NCBI RefSeq assembly: GCF_001942335.1 | Contig: NZ_MKKH01000006.1 | Span: forward strand, 28,222-92,221 | Source of the DNA: Cellulosimicrobium sp. CUA-896 | Lineage (GTDB): Bacteria > Actinomycetota > Actinomycetes > Actinomycetales > Cellulomonadaceae | DNA length: 64,000 nt | Reading direction: 5' to 3' | Part shown: piece after piece, positions 40,139-49,607 of the stretch | Position numbering within the stretch: the stretch's first letter is position 1 | How the letters are laid out: each line of letters begins with the position of its first letter | The notes under the pieces: model-generated | What the model was told of the DNA's origin: nothing | The model's database searches: none | What the model saw: only the letters and a program-made list of their open reading frames with translations | Program-made: the position numbers and the translations under genes

Positions 40139-41855
40139 GCCTCACGCCCCGGACCGCCCCGCGGTCGCCCGCCGAGCGGTCCGCCGCGCCCACGCGCGTC
40201 GTCGTCGTCGGCCACGGCATGGTCGGTGCGCGGTTCGCCCAGGACCTCGTCGCGCGCGCGGGCGCCGGCGCCGGGCCCTTCGAGGTCACGGTGCTCGGTG
40301 CCGAGGAGTACGAGCCGTACAACCGCGTGCTCCTCAGCGACGTCGTGGCGGGGAGGACCGACGTCGCGGCGATCGGGATGGCGTCGGTCGACGACCCGCG
40401 CGTGAGCGTCCGGCGCGGCACCGAGGCGATCGCGCTCGACCGCGAGGCGCGCCGGGTCGTCACCGCGGACGGCGCGTACCCGTACGACGTCGTCGTCCTC
40501 GCGACCGGTGCCGCGGCACGGGTCCCGGACGTCGTCGGGCTCACGGACCGGCCGGACGGGCTGCCGCGCGGCGCGCACGCGCTGCGCACGCTCGACGACG
40601 CCCGCGAGATCGTCGCCGCGTCGCTCAACGCGCGGCACGCGGTCGTCGTCGGCGCGGGCGTGCTGGGGATCGAGGTCGCGTGCGGGCTCGCGCTGCGGGG
40701 CGTCCCGGTGGGCCTCGTGCACGGTGGGGCGAGCCCCATGGACCGCCAGCTCGACGCCGCCGCGGGGCGTGTCGCCGAGCGCTCCCTCGCCCGGCTCGGT
40801 GTGCGGACGTGGACGGGCGCCCGGACGGAGCGCGTCGACGTCGACCGGGACGGGCGCGTGCGGGCGGTCGCGCTCCGCGTGCCCGAGACGCGCGGCGACG
40901 ACCCCGGCGCCACGCGCGCGGTCGAGCTGGACGCCGACCTGGTCGTCCTCGCGTGCGGCACGGTGCCCGAGGCGGGGCTGGCCCGGGCGGCCGGTCTCAC
41001 CGTGGACCGGGGCGTCGTCGTCGGCGCGGACCTGGCGAGCCCTGACGACCCGCGGGTCTTCGCGATCGGCGACTGCGCGCAGCCTCCCGAGGGCGGCACG
41101 GGGCTGATCGCCCAGGGCTGGGACCAGTCGCGGCGGCTCGCCGACGCGCTCGCGGCACGCGCGACGCGCGGCGCGGCCGCGCCGACGCCCGGACGTCCGG
41201 CGGGTCCGGGCCGGCCCAGCATGGCGCTGCGGCTCGCGACGGACGTCGTCGCCCGCCCCGCCCCGCCGACGACGGACGTGCCACCTCCCCCGGCACCTCC
41301 CGCCGCACCGCCCGCGGCGCCGGGACCGACGTCGTGCGCGTGAAGGCCGCCGGGCTGGAGATCGTCACGATGGGCGTGTGCGGGTCGCGGCGCGCGACGG
41401 ACCCGGCGCACCGGACCGTCACGCTCAGCGACCCGGCGGCGGGCCGCCATGTCGAGGTCATCGTGGCGGAGGGGCTGCTCGTGGGCGCCACGTGCGTGGG
41501 AGCGGCCGACGTCGGCGCCGACCTCACGGCGGCGTACACGCGCCGCCTGCCCGTGCCGGCGGACCCGGCGCAGCTCGTCGTGCGCCCCGTCGCGCAGGCG
41601 CCCGCGCCGGCGACGACGCCCACGCACATGCCGGACCGGACGACCGTGTGCCAGTGCAACGGGGTGACGAAGGGCGACCTCGTGGGCAGCTGGCGCGACG
41701 GCGCGCGGTCGGTCGAGGAGCTGGCCCGGGCGACGCGCGCGACGACCGGCTGCGGCGGCTGCACGGACGTCGTGTGCGGTCTCGTGGACTGGCTCGCCTC
41801 GGCGGACCCCGAGGAGCCGACGCCTGCCCGGCGCGCGGGCGCGAGCGCGCCGTAG
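40135..41855 (+). CDS. FAD-dependent pyridine nucleotide reductase with BFD-like [2Fe-2S] domain (one frameshift)
   Basis: About 573 residues, related to the N-terminal half of NirB and to the NasB-type electron-transfer subunits of assimilatory nitrate reductase. It has FAD and NAD motifs VVVVGHGMVGARFAQDLV, VVVGAGVLGIEVACGLALRG and FAIGDCAQPPEGG, the rubredoxin-reductase-like YEPYNRVLLSDV, and a C-terminal BFD-type cluster domain with CQCNGVTKGDLVG and TGCGGCTDVVCGLV. The halves are in different frames; one base is missing in the Pro/Ala-rich linker at about 41285-41325. It most likely passes electrons from NAD(P)H to the nitrate reductase just upstream, whose stop it overlaps (ATGA). Confidence 0.85.
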
Positions 41856-41894
41856 GTCTTCTCACACGGCACGCGCCGCCCGGGTGAGAAGACC
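41855..41894 (+). terminator. hairpin terminator before nirB
   Basis: GGTCTTCTCAC (41855-41865) and GTGAGAAGACC (41884-41894) are perfect 11-bp inverted arms with an 18-nt loop. It directly follows the reductase stop and directly abuts the GlnR-type box, so it separates the transporter-reductase unit from the nirB unit. Confidence 0.75.
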
Positions 41895-41932
41895 GTTACG
41901 GACGGGCAACGGCCGGGGCACCGTCGCGAAAC
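41895..41932 (+). promoter_or_regulatory. GlnR-type box upstream of nirB
   Basis: GTTAC-N6-GCAAC-N6-GGCAC-N6-GAAAC, four half-sites on an exact 11-bp period, matches the GTnAC-N6-GAAAC-N6-GTnAC-N6-GAAAC organisation of actinobacterial GlnR sites. It lies just upstream of TAGCGT, so GlnR would activate nirBD and the siroheme genes under nitrogen limitation. Confidence 0.8.
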
Positions 41933-41942
41933 CGCCGCTCCG

Positions 41943-41948
41943 TAGCGT
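41943..41948 (+). promoter_or_regulatory. -10 element TAGCGT of nirB
   Basis: TAGCGT, 10 bp downstream of the GlnR-type box, with the nirB GTG 33 bp further on and a good ribosome binding site (CAGGAG) between. Confidence 0.6.
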
Positions 41949-41981
41949 CGTCCGCACGTTCCCGACCCCCCAGGAGCCATC

Positions 41982-44705
41982 GTGACCGGACCTCAGACCG
42001 ACCCCGCCCCGGACCCGCAGGACGTGTCCGCCGGCCCGCGGCACCTCGTCGTCGTCGGCGGCGGCATGGTCGCCCAGCGGCTCGTCGAGGCGCTGCGGGC
42101 GCGCGACGGCGCCGGCGCGTGGCGCATCTCGGTGTTCGCCGAGGAGCCGCGCAAGCCCTACGACCGCGTCGCCCTCACGAGCTACTTCTCGGCGCGCGAC
42201 GCCGAGGAGCTCACGCTCGGCGACCCGGCCCTGTGGGACGACCCGCTCGTCACGCTGCACCGGGACTGCGCCGTGACGGACGTCGACCGCGAGACGCGCA
42301 CGGTGACCGACCGCCTCGGCCGGGTGCACGCCTACGACGAGCTCGTCCTCGCGACGGGCTCGAACGCGTTCGTGCCGCCCATCCCCGGCAGCGACCTGCC
42401 CGGCGTCTTCGTGTACCGCACGATCGACGACGTCGCGGCGCTGCGCGGCTGGGTCGAGGAGAAGCGGCGCAGCGCGACCACCGAGGGCGGCTGGGAGCGC
42501 CCCGTGCGCGGTGCGGTCATCGGCGGCGGGCTGCTCGGGCTCGAGGCGGCGGGCGCGCTCAGGGCGCTCGGCGCGCAGGCCACCGTGATCCAGTTCGGCA
42601 CGCACCTCATGGACGCGCAGATCGACCTGGGCGGCGGCGAGGCGCTCAAGCGCCTCATCAACGGCATGGGCATCGCGGTCCGCTGCGACACCGGGACCAA
42701 GGAGATGAAGGTCTCCAGGCGCACCGGGCACGTGGGCCGGCTCGACTTCGCGGACGGCGGGCGGCTCGACGTCGACGTCGTCGTCGTCGCGACGGGCGTG
42801 CGGCCGCGCGACGAGCTCGCGCGGGCCGCCGGTCTCGAGGTCGGCGCGCGCGGCGGTGCCGTCGTCGACCTCGCGTGCCGCACCGCGGACGAGCACGTCT
42901 GGGCGGTCGGTGAGGTCGCGTGCATCGAGGGCCGGTGCATCGGCCTCGTCGCGCCGGGCTACGCGATGGCGGAGGTCGTCGCGGACCGCCTGCTCGGCGG
43001 CGAGGCGACGTTCCCCGGCGCCGACACGGCGACCAAGCTCAAGCTCCAGGGCGTCGACGTCGCGAGCTTCGGCGACGCGTTCGCGCGCACCGAGGGCGCG
43101 ATGGAGCTCGTGTGGGCCGACCCGGTCGCGGGGGTCTACAAGAAGCTCGTGCTTTCCGACGACGCGCGCACCCTCCTCGGCGGCGTGTTCGTCGGCGACG
43201 CGACGCCGTACGCGTCGCTGCGGCCGATGGTCGGCAGCGAGCTGCCGGGCGACCCGGGCGCGTTCCTGCTCCCCGAGGGCTCCGGCGGCGGGGCGCCGTC
43301 CCTGGAGCTGCCCGACGACGCGGCCGTCTGCTCGTGCAACAACGTCTCCGCCGGGACGATCCGGGACGCCGTCACCGAGCACGGCTGCACCGACCTCGCG
43401 GGCGTCAAGGCGTGCACGAAGGCCGGCACGTCGTGCGGCTCGTGCCTGCCGCTCGTCAAGAAGATCACGACGACCGAGCTCGAGCGAGCGGGCGTCGAGG
43501 TGTCGAACGCCCTCTGCGAGCACTTCGAGCTCTCGCGCGCCCAGCTCTTCGACGCCGTCCGGATCGCCGAGCTGCACACGTTCAGCGAGATCATCGCGCG
43601 CTTCGGCCGGTCGGTCGTCGACGAGACCGGCGCGACGGTCGACCCGGGGCGCGGCTGCGACATCTGCAAGCCGGTCGTCGCGTCGATCCTCGCCTCGCTC
43701 GGCAACGGGCACATCCTCGACGGCGAGCAGGCGACGCTCCAGGACACCAACGACCACGTCATGGCGAACATGCAGAAGGACGGCACGTACTCGGTCGTCC
43801 CGCGCATCCCCGGCGGGGAGATCACGCCGGACGGGCTGCTCGTCATCGGCCAGGTCGCGAAGGACTTCGGGCTCTACACGAAGATCACCGGTGGCCAGCG
43901 CATCGACATGTTCGGCGCGCGCATCGAGCAGCTCCCGCACATCTGGCGCCGTCTCGTCGAGCACGGGTTCGAGTCCGGCCACGCGTACGGCAAGTCGCTG
44001 CGCACCGTGAAGTCGTGCGTGGGCTCCACGTGGTGCCGGTTCGGCGTGCAGGACTCCGTGGGCATGGCCGTCGAGCTCGAGCTGCGCTACCGCGGGCTGC
44101 GGTCGCCGCACAAGATCAAGCTCGGTGTCTCCGGGTGCGCGCGCGAGTGCGCGGAGGCGCGCGGCAAGGACGTCGGGGTGATCGCCACGGACAAGGGCTG
44201 GAACGTCTACGTCGGCGGCAACGGCGGGTTCACGCCGCGCCACGCGCAGCTCCTGGCCGAGGACCTCACGTCGGAGGAGCTGGTCCGCACGATCGACCGG
44301 TTCCTCATGTACTACGTCCGCACGGCGGACCGGCTCCAGCGCACGGCCGCGTGGGTCGAGGACTTCGAGGGCGGCCTGGACGCGATCCGCGCGGTCGTGC
44401 TCGAGGACAGCCTGGGGATCGGCGCCGACCTCGACGCCGCGATGGCCCGGCACGTGGGCGACTACGAGGACGAGTGGCGCGCGGTGCTCGAGGACCCGGA
44501 GAAGCTGCGCCGCTTCGGGTCGTTCGTCAACGCCCCCGCGGAGCCGGACCCGGACCTCGCGTACGTCACCGAGCGCGGGCAGATCCGCCCTGCGACCGCC
44601 GCCGAGCGCGCGGCCGCGCTCGAGGCCGCCGGCCTCGCCGGTGCCGACCCCGTCCCCGCCGGTCCCGTCGTGATCGCCGGCTCGACCCTGGAGGTCCGTC
44701 GATGA
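41982..44705 (+). CDS. nirB: assimilatory nitrite reductase large subunit NirB
   Basis: A 907-residue siroheme/[4Fe-4S]/FAD enzyme reducing nitrite to ammonium with NAD(P)H. Order: FAD domain (HLVVVGGGMVAQRLVEALRA; RKPYDRVALTSYF), NAD domain (GAVIGGGLLGLEAAGALRAL), BFD-type [2Fe-2S] domain (VCSCNNVSAGTIRDAV; GTSCGSCLPLVKKI), ferredoxin-like half-domain, and the siroheme/4Fe-4S ligands TVKSCVGSTWCRFG and KLGVSGCARECAEARGKD. Full family length, no break over 2.7 kb, which contrasts with its neighbours. GTG 41982 has CAGGAG upstream. Coupled to nirD by ATGA. Confidence 0.97.
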   Translation: MTGPQTDPAPDPQDVSAGPRHLVVVGGGMVAQRLVEALRARDGAGAWRISVFAEEPRKPYDRVALTSYFSARDAEELTLGDPALWDDPLVTLHRDCAVTDVDRETRTVTDRLGRVHAYDELVLATGSNAFVPPIPGSDLPGVFVYRTIDDVAALRGWVEEKRRSATTEGGWERPVRGAVIGGGLLGLEAAGALRALGAQATVIQFGTHLMDAQIDLGGGEALKRLINGMGIAVRCDTGTKEMKVSRRTGHVGRLDFADGGRLDVDVVVVATGVRPRDELARAAGLEVGARGGAVVDLACRTADEHVWAVGEVACIEGRCIGLVAPGYAMAEVVADRLLGGEATFPGADTATKLKLQGVDVASFGDAFARTEGAMELVWADPVAGVYKKLVLSDDARTLLGGVFVGDATPYASLRPMVGSELPGDPGAFLLPEGSGGGAPSLELPDDAAVCSCNNVSAGTIRDAVTEHGCTDLAGVKACTKAGTSCGSCLPLVKKITTTELERAGVEVSNALCEHFELSRAQLFDAVRIAELHTFSEIIARFGRSVVDETGATVDPGRGCDICKPVVASILASLGNGHILDGEQATLQDTNDHVMANMQKDGTYSVVPRIPGGEITPDGLLVIGQVAKDFGLYTKITGGQRIDMFGARIEQLPHIWRRLVEHGFESGHAYGKSLRTVKSCVGSTWCRFGVQDSVGMAVELELRYRGLRSPHKIKLGVSGCARECAEARGKDVGVIATDKGWNVYVGGNGGFTPRHAQLLAEDLTSEELVRTIDRFLMYYVRTADRLQRTAAWVEDFEGGLDAIRAVVLEDSLGIGADLDAAMARHVGDYEDEWRAVLEDPEKLRRFGSFVNAPAEPDPDLAYVTERGQIRPATAAERAAALEAAGLAGADPVPAGPVVIAGSTLEVRR

Positions 44706-45156
44706 GCGTCACGTCAGCGTCCCAGCCCGCCGCAGGCCCGTCCGCCGCAGGCCCGCTCGTCGCGGACGGTTCGTGGGAGCGCGTGTGCCTGGTGCAGGAC
44801 CTCGCCGTCGAGCGCGGCGCCGCCGCCCTCGTCGGGGGCGTCCAGGTCGCGCTGTTCCGCCTCGCGACGGGACGGTCCGCGCCGTCCAGCAGCGCGACCC
44901 GTTCTCGGGGGCGAACGTCATGTCGCGCGGCATCGTCGGCACGCGCGGCGGCGTACCGACGGTCGCCGGGCCGATGTACAAGCAAGTTTTCGACCTCGCG
45001 ACGGGCCGGTGCCTCGACAAGGTGGGCTTCGAGCCGGTCGACGGCTCCGCCGAGGACCTCGCGACGTGGGCGGTCGAGGTGCGCGACGGCGTCGTGCACG
45101 TCGCGAGCCGGCCCCGCACGGGAGCGGACGCCACGCCCAGGTCGGGTGCACCGTGA
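44702..45156 (+). CDS. nirD: nitrite reductase small subunit NirD (one frameshift)
   Basis: About 151 residues, Rieske-like fold without complete cluster ligands, as usual for NirD: WERVCLVQDLAVERGAAALV, VQVALFRLA, QQRDPFSGANVMSRGIVGT, YKQVFDLATGRCLD. It assists NirB. One base is missing at about 44866 (LFRLA to DGTVRAVQQRDPF). ATG 44702 overlaps the nirB stop; the stop overlaps the cysG start (GTGA). Confidence 0.9.
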
Positions 45157-46435
45157 CCACGCTGCTCGGCCTGGACCTCGCGGGCCGCACCGTGCTCGTC
45201 GCGGGGGGCGGGCCGGTCGCCGCCCGCCGGGCCCGCGCGATGTGGGCCGACGCGCGCGGGTCCGCGTCGTCGCGCCGCAGCTGTGCGAGGACCTGCACGA
45301 GCTCGTCGCCGCGTGCGACGCCCTGGAGGCGGCCGTGCCCGCGCCGACGGCCGCGCCGCCGTTGCGGGGCACCGTCTCGTGGGCGCCGCGCGACGTGCGC
45401 GAGTCGGACGTCGCCGACGCCTGGCTCGTCCTCGCCGCGACCGACGACTCGGGCGTCAACCGCGACGTCGCTGCCTGGGCGCACGCGCGCCGCACGTGGT
45501 GCGTCAACGCCGGCGCGGCGGACGAGGGCTCCGCCCGGACACCCGCGACGACGCGCCAGGGGGACGTCCTGGTCGGCGTCGTCACCGACGGGCCGGCTCA
45601 GGGCGCCGACCCGCGCCGCACCCGGGCCGTGCGCGACGCGGTCGCCGAGCACCTGCGTGCGGGCGGGGGCGACAGGCGGCGGCGTCGGCCCGCGCAGGGC
45701 GGGCTCGGCCGGGTCGTGCTCGTCGGCGGGGGACCGGGCGCCGTCGACCTGCTCACCGTGCGCGGACGGCGCGCGATCGCCGAGGCCGACGTCGTCGTCG
45801 CCGACCGGCTCGGGCCCGTCGATGTGCTCGAGGAGCTCGCGCCCGGCGTCGAGGTGATCGACGTCGGCAAGACGGCGGGGAACCACCCCGTGCCGCAGCA
45901 CGAGATCAACGCGATCCTCGTCGAGCAGGCGCAACGCGGCCGGGAGGTCGTGCGGCTCAAGGGCGGGGACCCGTTCGTCTACGGGCGCGGCGGCGAGGAG
46001 GTCCTCGCGTGCCGGGAGGCCGGCGTGCCCGTCGAGGTCGTGCCGGGCGTGTCGAGCGCGCTCAGCGTCCCCGCGCTCGCGGGCATCCCGCTCACGCACC
46101 GCGGGACCGTCGCCGCGTTCCACGTCGTGAGCGGTCACGAGGGTCTCGACGAGGCGTCGCTCGTGTCCGTGCGCGACCGCGCCGCTACGCTGGTCGTCCT
46201 CATGGGTGTCTCGCAGCTCGATCGCATCGCGGCCCAGGCGCTGGACGCCGGGGCCGACCCGGCGCTGCCCGTCGCGGTCGTCGAGAACGGGTCCACGCCG
46301 CGCCAGCGCGTCACGCGCGCCCCGCTGCGCGACGTCGCGGAGCGTGCCGCCCAGGTCGGGGTCCGGGCCCCGGCGATCATCGTGATCGGGGACGTGGCCG
46401 CGGAGGGACGGCTCGACCCGGCGCCGCCCGCGTGA
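45153..46435 (+). CDS. cysG: siroheme synthase: precorrin-2 dehydrogenase plus uroporphyrinogen-III C-methyltransferase (one frameshift)
   Basis: About 427 residues, a fusion of a CysG-N-type NAD domain (LDLAGRTVLVAGGGPVAARR; AWLVLAATDDSGVNRDVAAW) and a SAM-dependent methyltransferase (LGRVVLVGGGPGAVDLLTVR; VVRLKGGDPFVYGRGGEE; VEVVPGVSSALSVPALAGIP; GTVAAFHVVSGH; LVVLMGV). It converts uroporphyrinogen III to precorrin-2 and on to sirohydrochlorin. The two parts are linked across a lost base at about 45252 (WAD to GARVRVVAPQLC). It serves NirB, which needs siroheme. The stop overlaps the next start (GTGA). Confidence 0.92.
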
Positions 46436-47582
46436 ACGGCGAGCACGCCGACGTCGTGACGGACGGCACCCGGCCGGCACTCGGGCAGGTGATGGCCGGC
46501 TGCACCGTCCTCCTCACGGCCGACCGCCGCAAGGGCGAGCTCGCCGCAGCGCTCGAGCGCCGCGGGGCGGAGGTGCGGCACGCGCCGGCGCTGAGCATGA
46601 TCCCGCACGCGACGACGAGCAGCTCCTCGCCGGGACGCGCGACCTCGTCGAGCGGCCGCCGGACGTGGTCGTCGTGACGACGGGCATCGGGTTCCGCTCG
46701 TGGGTCGAGGCCGCGGACGCGCACGGCCTCGCCGACCGGCTGCTCGAGGTGCTCGCCGACGCGCGGATCGTCGCGCGCGGCCCGAAGGCGCGGGGCGCCA
46801 TCCAGGCCGCCGGCCTCACCGCGGACTGGGTCGCGGAGTCGGAGACGTCGGCCGAGATCGCCGACGTGCTGCTCGGCGAGGGCGTGGCGGGGCTGCGGAT
46901 CGCCGTCCAGCACCACGGCGCGGGCGCGGACGGGCTCGACGTGGTGTTCGCGGAGGCGGGCGCGCAGGTCGCGTCGCTCGTCGTGTACCGGTGGGGGCCG
47001 CCGCCCGACCCGGAGGCCGTGCGCGCGTCGGCGGAGGCCGCCGCCTCGGGAGAGATCGACGCCGTCGTCTTCACCTCGGCGCCCGGTGCGGAGGCGTGGT
47101 TGAGCGCGGCCGAGGAGCACGGCGTCGGCCGCCTGGTCGTCAGCCGGTTCCAGGACGGCTCGATGGTGGCGGCCGCCGTCGGACCGGTCACGGCCAAGCC
47201 GCTCGAGCACCGCGGCGTCACACCGCTCCAGCCCGAGCGCGGGCGCCTGGGCGCACTCGTCCGCGCGCTCGTCGCGCACTACGAGCACGCCGAGACCGTG
47301 GCGCTCGCGACCGTCGCCGGCGCGCTGCAGATCCGCTCGCGCGTCGCGGTGCTCGACGGCGTCGTGCTGCCCCTGTCCCCGAGCACCCTCGAGGTCCTGC
47401 GCCTCCTGGCGTCGCGCCGCGGCGAGGTCGTCACGCGCGACGACGTGCTCGACGTGCTGCCCGGCGACTCGCGTGACCCGCACGCCGCCGAGGTCGCCGT
47501 CGCGCGGCTGCGGGAGGCGACCGGGCGGCGCGACCTCGTGAAGACCGTCGTCAAGCGCGGATACCGATTGGAGCTCGCATGA
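46432..47582 (+). CDS. uroporphyrinogen-III synthase fused to OmpR-type winged-helix DNA-binding domain (one frameshift)
   Basis: About 383 residues. The N-terminal 260 are HemD-like (GCTVLLTADRRKGELAAALE, VVVVTTGIGFRSWVEAADAH, IDAVVFTSAPGAEAWLSAAE, VAAAVGPVTAKPLEHRGV). The C-terminal 95 form a trans_reg_C winged helix: LPLSPSTLEVLRLLASRRGE, VVTRDDVLDVLPG and DLVKTVVKRGYRLELA. The same fusion lies by nitrite reductase genes in Mycobacterium (Rv0260c type). It may both make uroporphyrinogen III for siroheme and regulate the island. The frame changes at about 46610 by one lost base (IPHA to DDEQLLAGTRDLV). Confidence 0.9.
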
Positions 47583-48440
47583 GCGCGGAGATCCTGCCTT
47601 CCCCTCCGGCGCGCCGGCGCGGCGTGCCGCGCCCGGGGGCGGCGGGGGCGACGGGGGCGACGAGGGCGTAGCGCCGGGCACGGGCCCGCGGCCCGTCCTC
47701 GTCGGGTGCTCGCACGGCACGAGCGACCTCGACGGGCGGGCCGTGGTGCGCGCTCTGCTCGACGACGTGCGCGCCGCCCGGCCCGACCTCGACGTGCGCG
47801 AGGCGTTCGTCGACGTGCAGGAGCCCGAGGTGGCGGACGTCGTCACGTCGGTCGTCGCGCCCGCGGAGGGCGGGCCGGGGGACGCGGTCGTCGTGCCGCT
47901 GCTGCTCTCGGGCGGGTTCCACGTCGGGGTCGACATCGCGGCGTCGGTCGAGGACCGCGGCCCCGGCACGGGCTCCGCCGCGGCGGCGACGCCGCTCGGT
48001 CCCGACGCGCGGCTCGTCGACCTGCTCGCGGACCGTCTCGCCGAGGCCGGGGTGCGCGCCGACGACGCCGTCGTCATCGCTGCCGCGGGCTCCAGCGCCC
48101 GGGCGCGCGCGACGTCGAGCGGCTCGCCGCGGGCCTGCGCGAGCGGCACCCCGGTCCGGTGAGCGTCGGCTACGGCGCGATGGCGACGCCGTCGGTGCCG
48201 GACGCCGTGGCCGCCGCGCGCGCCGGCCTGGGCGCGAGTGCCGGGCGCCCGGACGCCGGGGATGCCGGCCCGCGCGTCGTCGTCGCGGCGTACCTGCTCG
48301 CCCCCGGCTTCTTCCACGACCGTCTGCTCGAGGCGGGCGCCGACCTCGTGACGGCTCCGCTCGCGCCCGACCCGCGGCTCACCGCGATCGTCCTCGACCG
48401 CTACGCCGACGCCGCCGCGACGCTCGCCGCCGCGAGGTAG
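47579..48440 (+). CDS. sirohydrochlorin chelatase, CbiX/SirB type (two frameshifts)
   Basis: About 287 residues. It inserts iron into sirohydrochlorin to give siroheme. Catalytic histidines are in PVLVGCSHGTSDLDGRAVV and LLLSGGFHVGVDIAASV; the second lobe repeats the fold (VVVAAYLLAPGFFHDRLLEA). Frames change at about 47620-47645, in a run of G (GGGGGC), and at about 48085-48108 (AGSSSARAR to DVERLAAGLRERHPGPVSVG), each by one lost base. The 30-residue N-terminus is Pro/Gly-rich. ATG 47579 overlaps the previous stop. It is the last gene of the nirB unit. Confidence 0.85.
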
Positions 48441-48480
48441 AGGCTTCCCTCCAGGCCGAGGGGCATCTGCCTCTACCTCG
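48433..48480. terminator. bidirectional hairpin terminator
   Basis: CGAGGTAGAGGC (48433-48444) and GCCTCTACCTCG (48469-48480) are perfect 12-bp arms with a 24-nt loop. The left arm includes the stop codon of the CbiX gene, and a convergent gene ends at 48558, so it likely serves both. Confidence 0.75.
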
Positions 48481-48557
48481 GCGGGATCCCTCTCCCTGGC
48501 GGTGACGAGCGGGCGCGTGCGGGGGAATGCCCGAGGTCGTGACGAGGCGCGAGGGCG

Positions 48558-49607
48558 TCACCAGTTCTTGGTGGTGCCCTCGCCGGCGTCGTCGCCCCCG
48601 CCGGTCTCGTCGCCGTAGAGCTCGCGGAGCTCCTGCTGCTCGCGGTCGGCCTGCTCGCGAGCCTCGGAGCTCTGCTCCTGGAGCCGCTGCCGGCGCTCCT
48701 GCTCCTCCTGCGCGTCGCGTTCCGCCTGGCTCTGCCCGTCCGCGGCGTCCGGCTGCTGCTCACCCTGCTCCGGCTCGCCCTGGCCGTCCTCGGGCCGTCC
48801 CTCGCCCTCCTGCTCCTCCGGCTGCGACTCCCGCGCCTGCTGCTGCTTCTCCTCGAGGCGCTGCAGGGCCGCCGCGGCCTGCTGCTGCTCCTCGGGGGTC
48901 TGCTCGGACTCCCCGCAGTCCGGCCAGCCGCGGACCTGCTCGGCGGTCGCGTACGACCGCTCGGCGTACTCGTACCAGTCCTGCACGTCCTGCCGCAGCT
49001 CCTCCGGGTCGACCTCGTTCCCGTCGCCGTACGGGTCGAGGACGGCCTCGTCGTACGGTCGGCCGGCGGCACGTGCGGCGATCGCGTCCTCCACGGCGCC
49101 GAGCTCGTCGGCCTTCTCCTGCGCATTCGCCGCGTCGTGGTCGCCCGAGATCTCGTACGCCAGCGAGAGGTTGGTCTGGACCGCGCACCGCACCTCGGCG
49201 GGCTCCTCCTCGGCGAGCCGGTACGCGCGGTCCAGCCCGTCGATCGCGTCGTACAGCGCCCACACGTCCTCGGAGCGGGCGTTCGCCGTCCCGGTGTTGA
49301 AGTGCGCCTTCCAGGGGTCGACGAGGTTGAGCGTGCGCTGCGACCCGTACGTGCCGGCGGCGTCCAGGTGCGCGCCGTCGTCGTAGTCGGAGCGTGCGAA
49401 CGACGCGATCGGTGCGAGCAGCGCGAGCTTGAGGCCGAGCACCACGAGGCCCACGACGACGGGCGCGGTGACGAGGAGCCACGCCGTCCGACGGCGCAGG
49501 CGTGCCCGCCGGAGCGACGCGGCCGAGCGCGACCCCGGTCCCTGGCGGCCGGCACCCTGCGGAGCGGGCGGCGCGCCCCACGGCGGGGTCGGGGGCACCG
49601 CGTTCAT
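48558..49607 (-). CDS. membrane-anchored protein with Glu/Gln-rich coiled-coil tail
   Basis: A 349-residue protein. A Pro-rich cytoplasmic N-terminus precedes one membrane helix (WLLVTAPVVVGLVVLGLKLA, residues about 42-62). Then a TPR-like helical segment (AVQTNLSLAYEISGDHDAAN; ERSYATAEQVRGW) of about 150 residues and a long low-complexity tail of Gln, Glu, Arg and Asp (EEQQQAAAALQRLEEKQQQA; ERDAQEEQERRQRLQEQSSE). It is the last gene in the MoxR-vWA operon, where BatC/BatE-like TPR proteins usually sit, so a scaffold role at the membrane is plausible. I do not recognise a named family. ATG overlaps the upstream stop. Confidence 0.75.
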   Translation of the reverse strand: MNAVPPTPPWGAPPAPQGAGRQGPGSRSAASLRRARLRRRTAWLLVTAPVVVGLVVLGLKLALLAPIASFARSDYDDGAHLDAAGTYGSQRTLNLVDPWKAHFNTGTANARSEDVWALYDAIDGLDRAYRLAEEEPAEVRCAVQTNLSLAYEISGDHDAANAQEKADELGAVEDAIAARAAGRPYDEAVLDPYGDGNEVDPEELRQDVQDWYEYAERSYATAEQVRGWPDCGESEQTPEEQQQAAAALQRLEEKQQQARESQPEEQEGEGRPEDGQGEPEQGEQQPDAADGQSQAERDAQEEQERRQRLQEQSSEAREQADREQQELRELYGDETGGGDDAGEGTTKNW

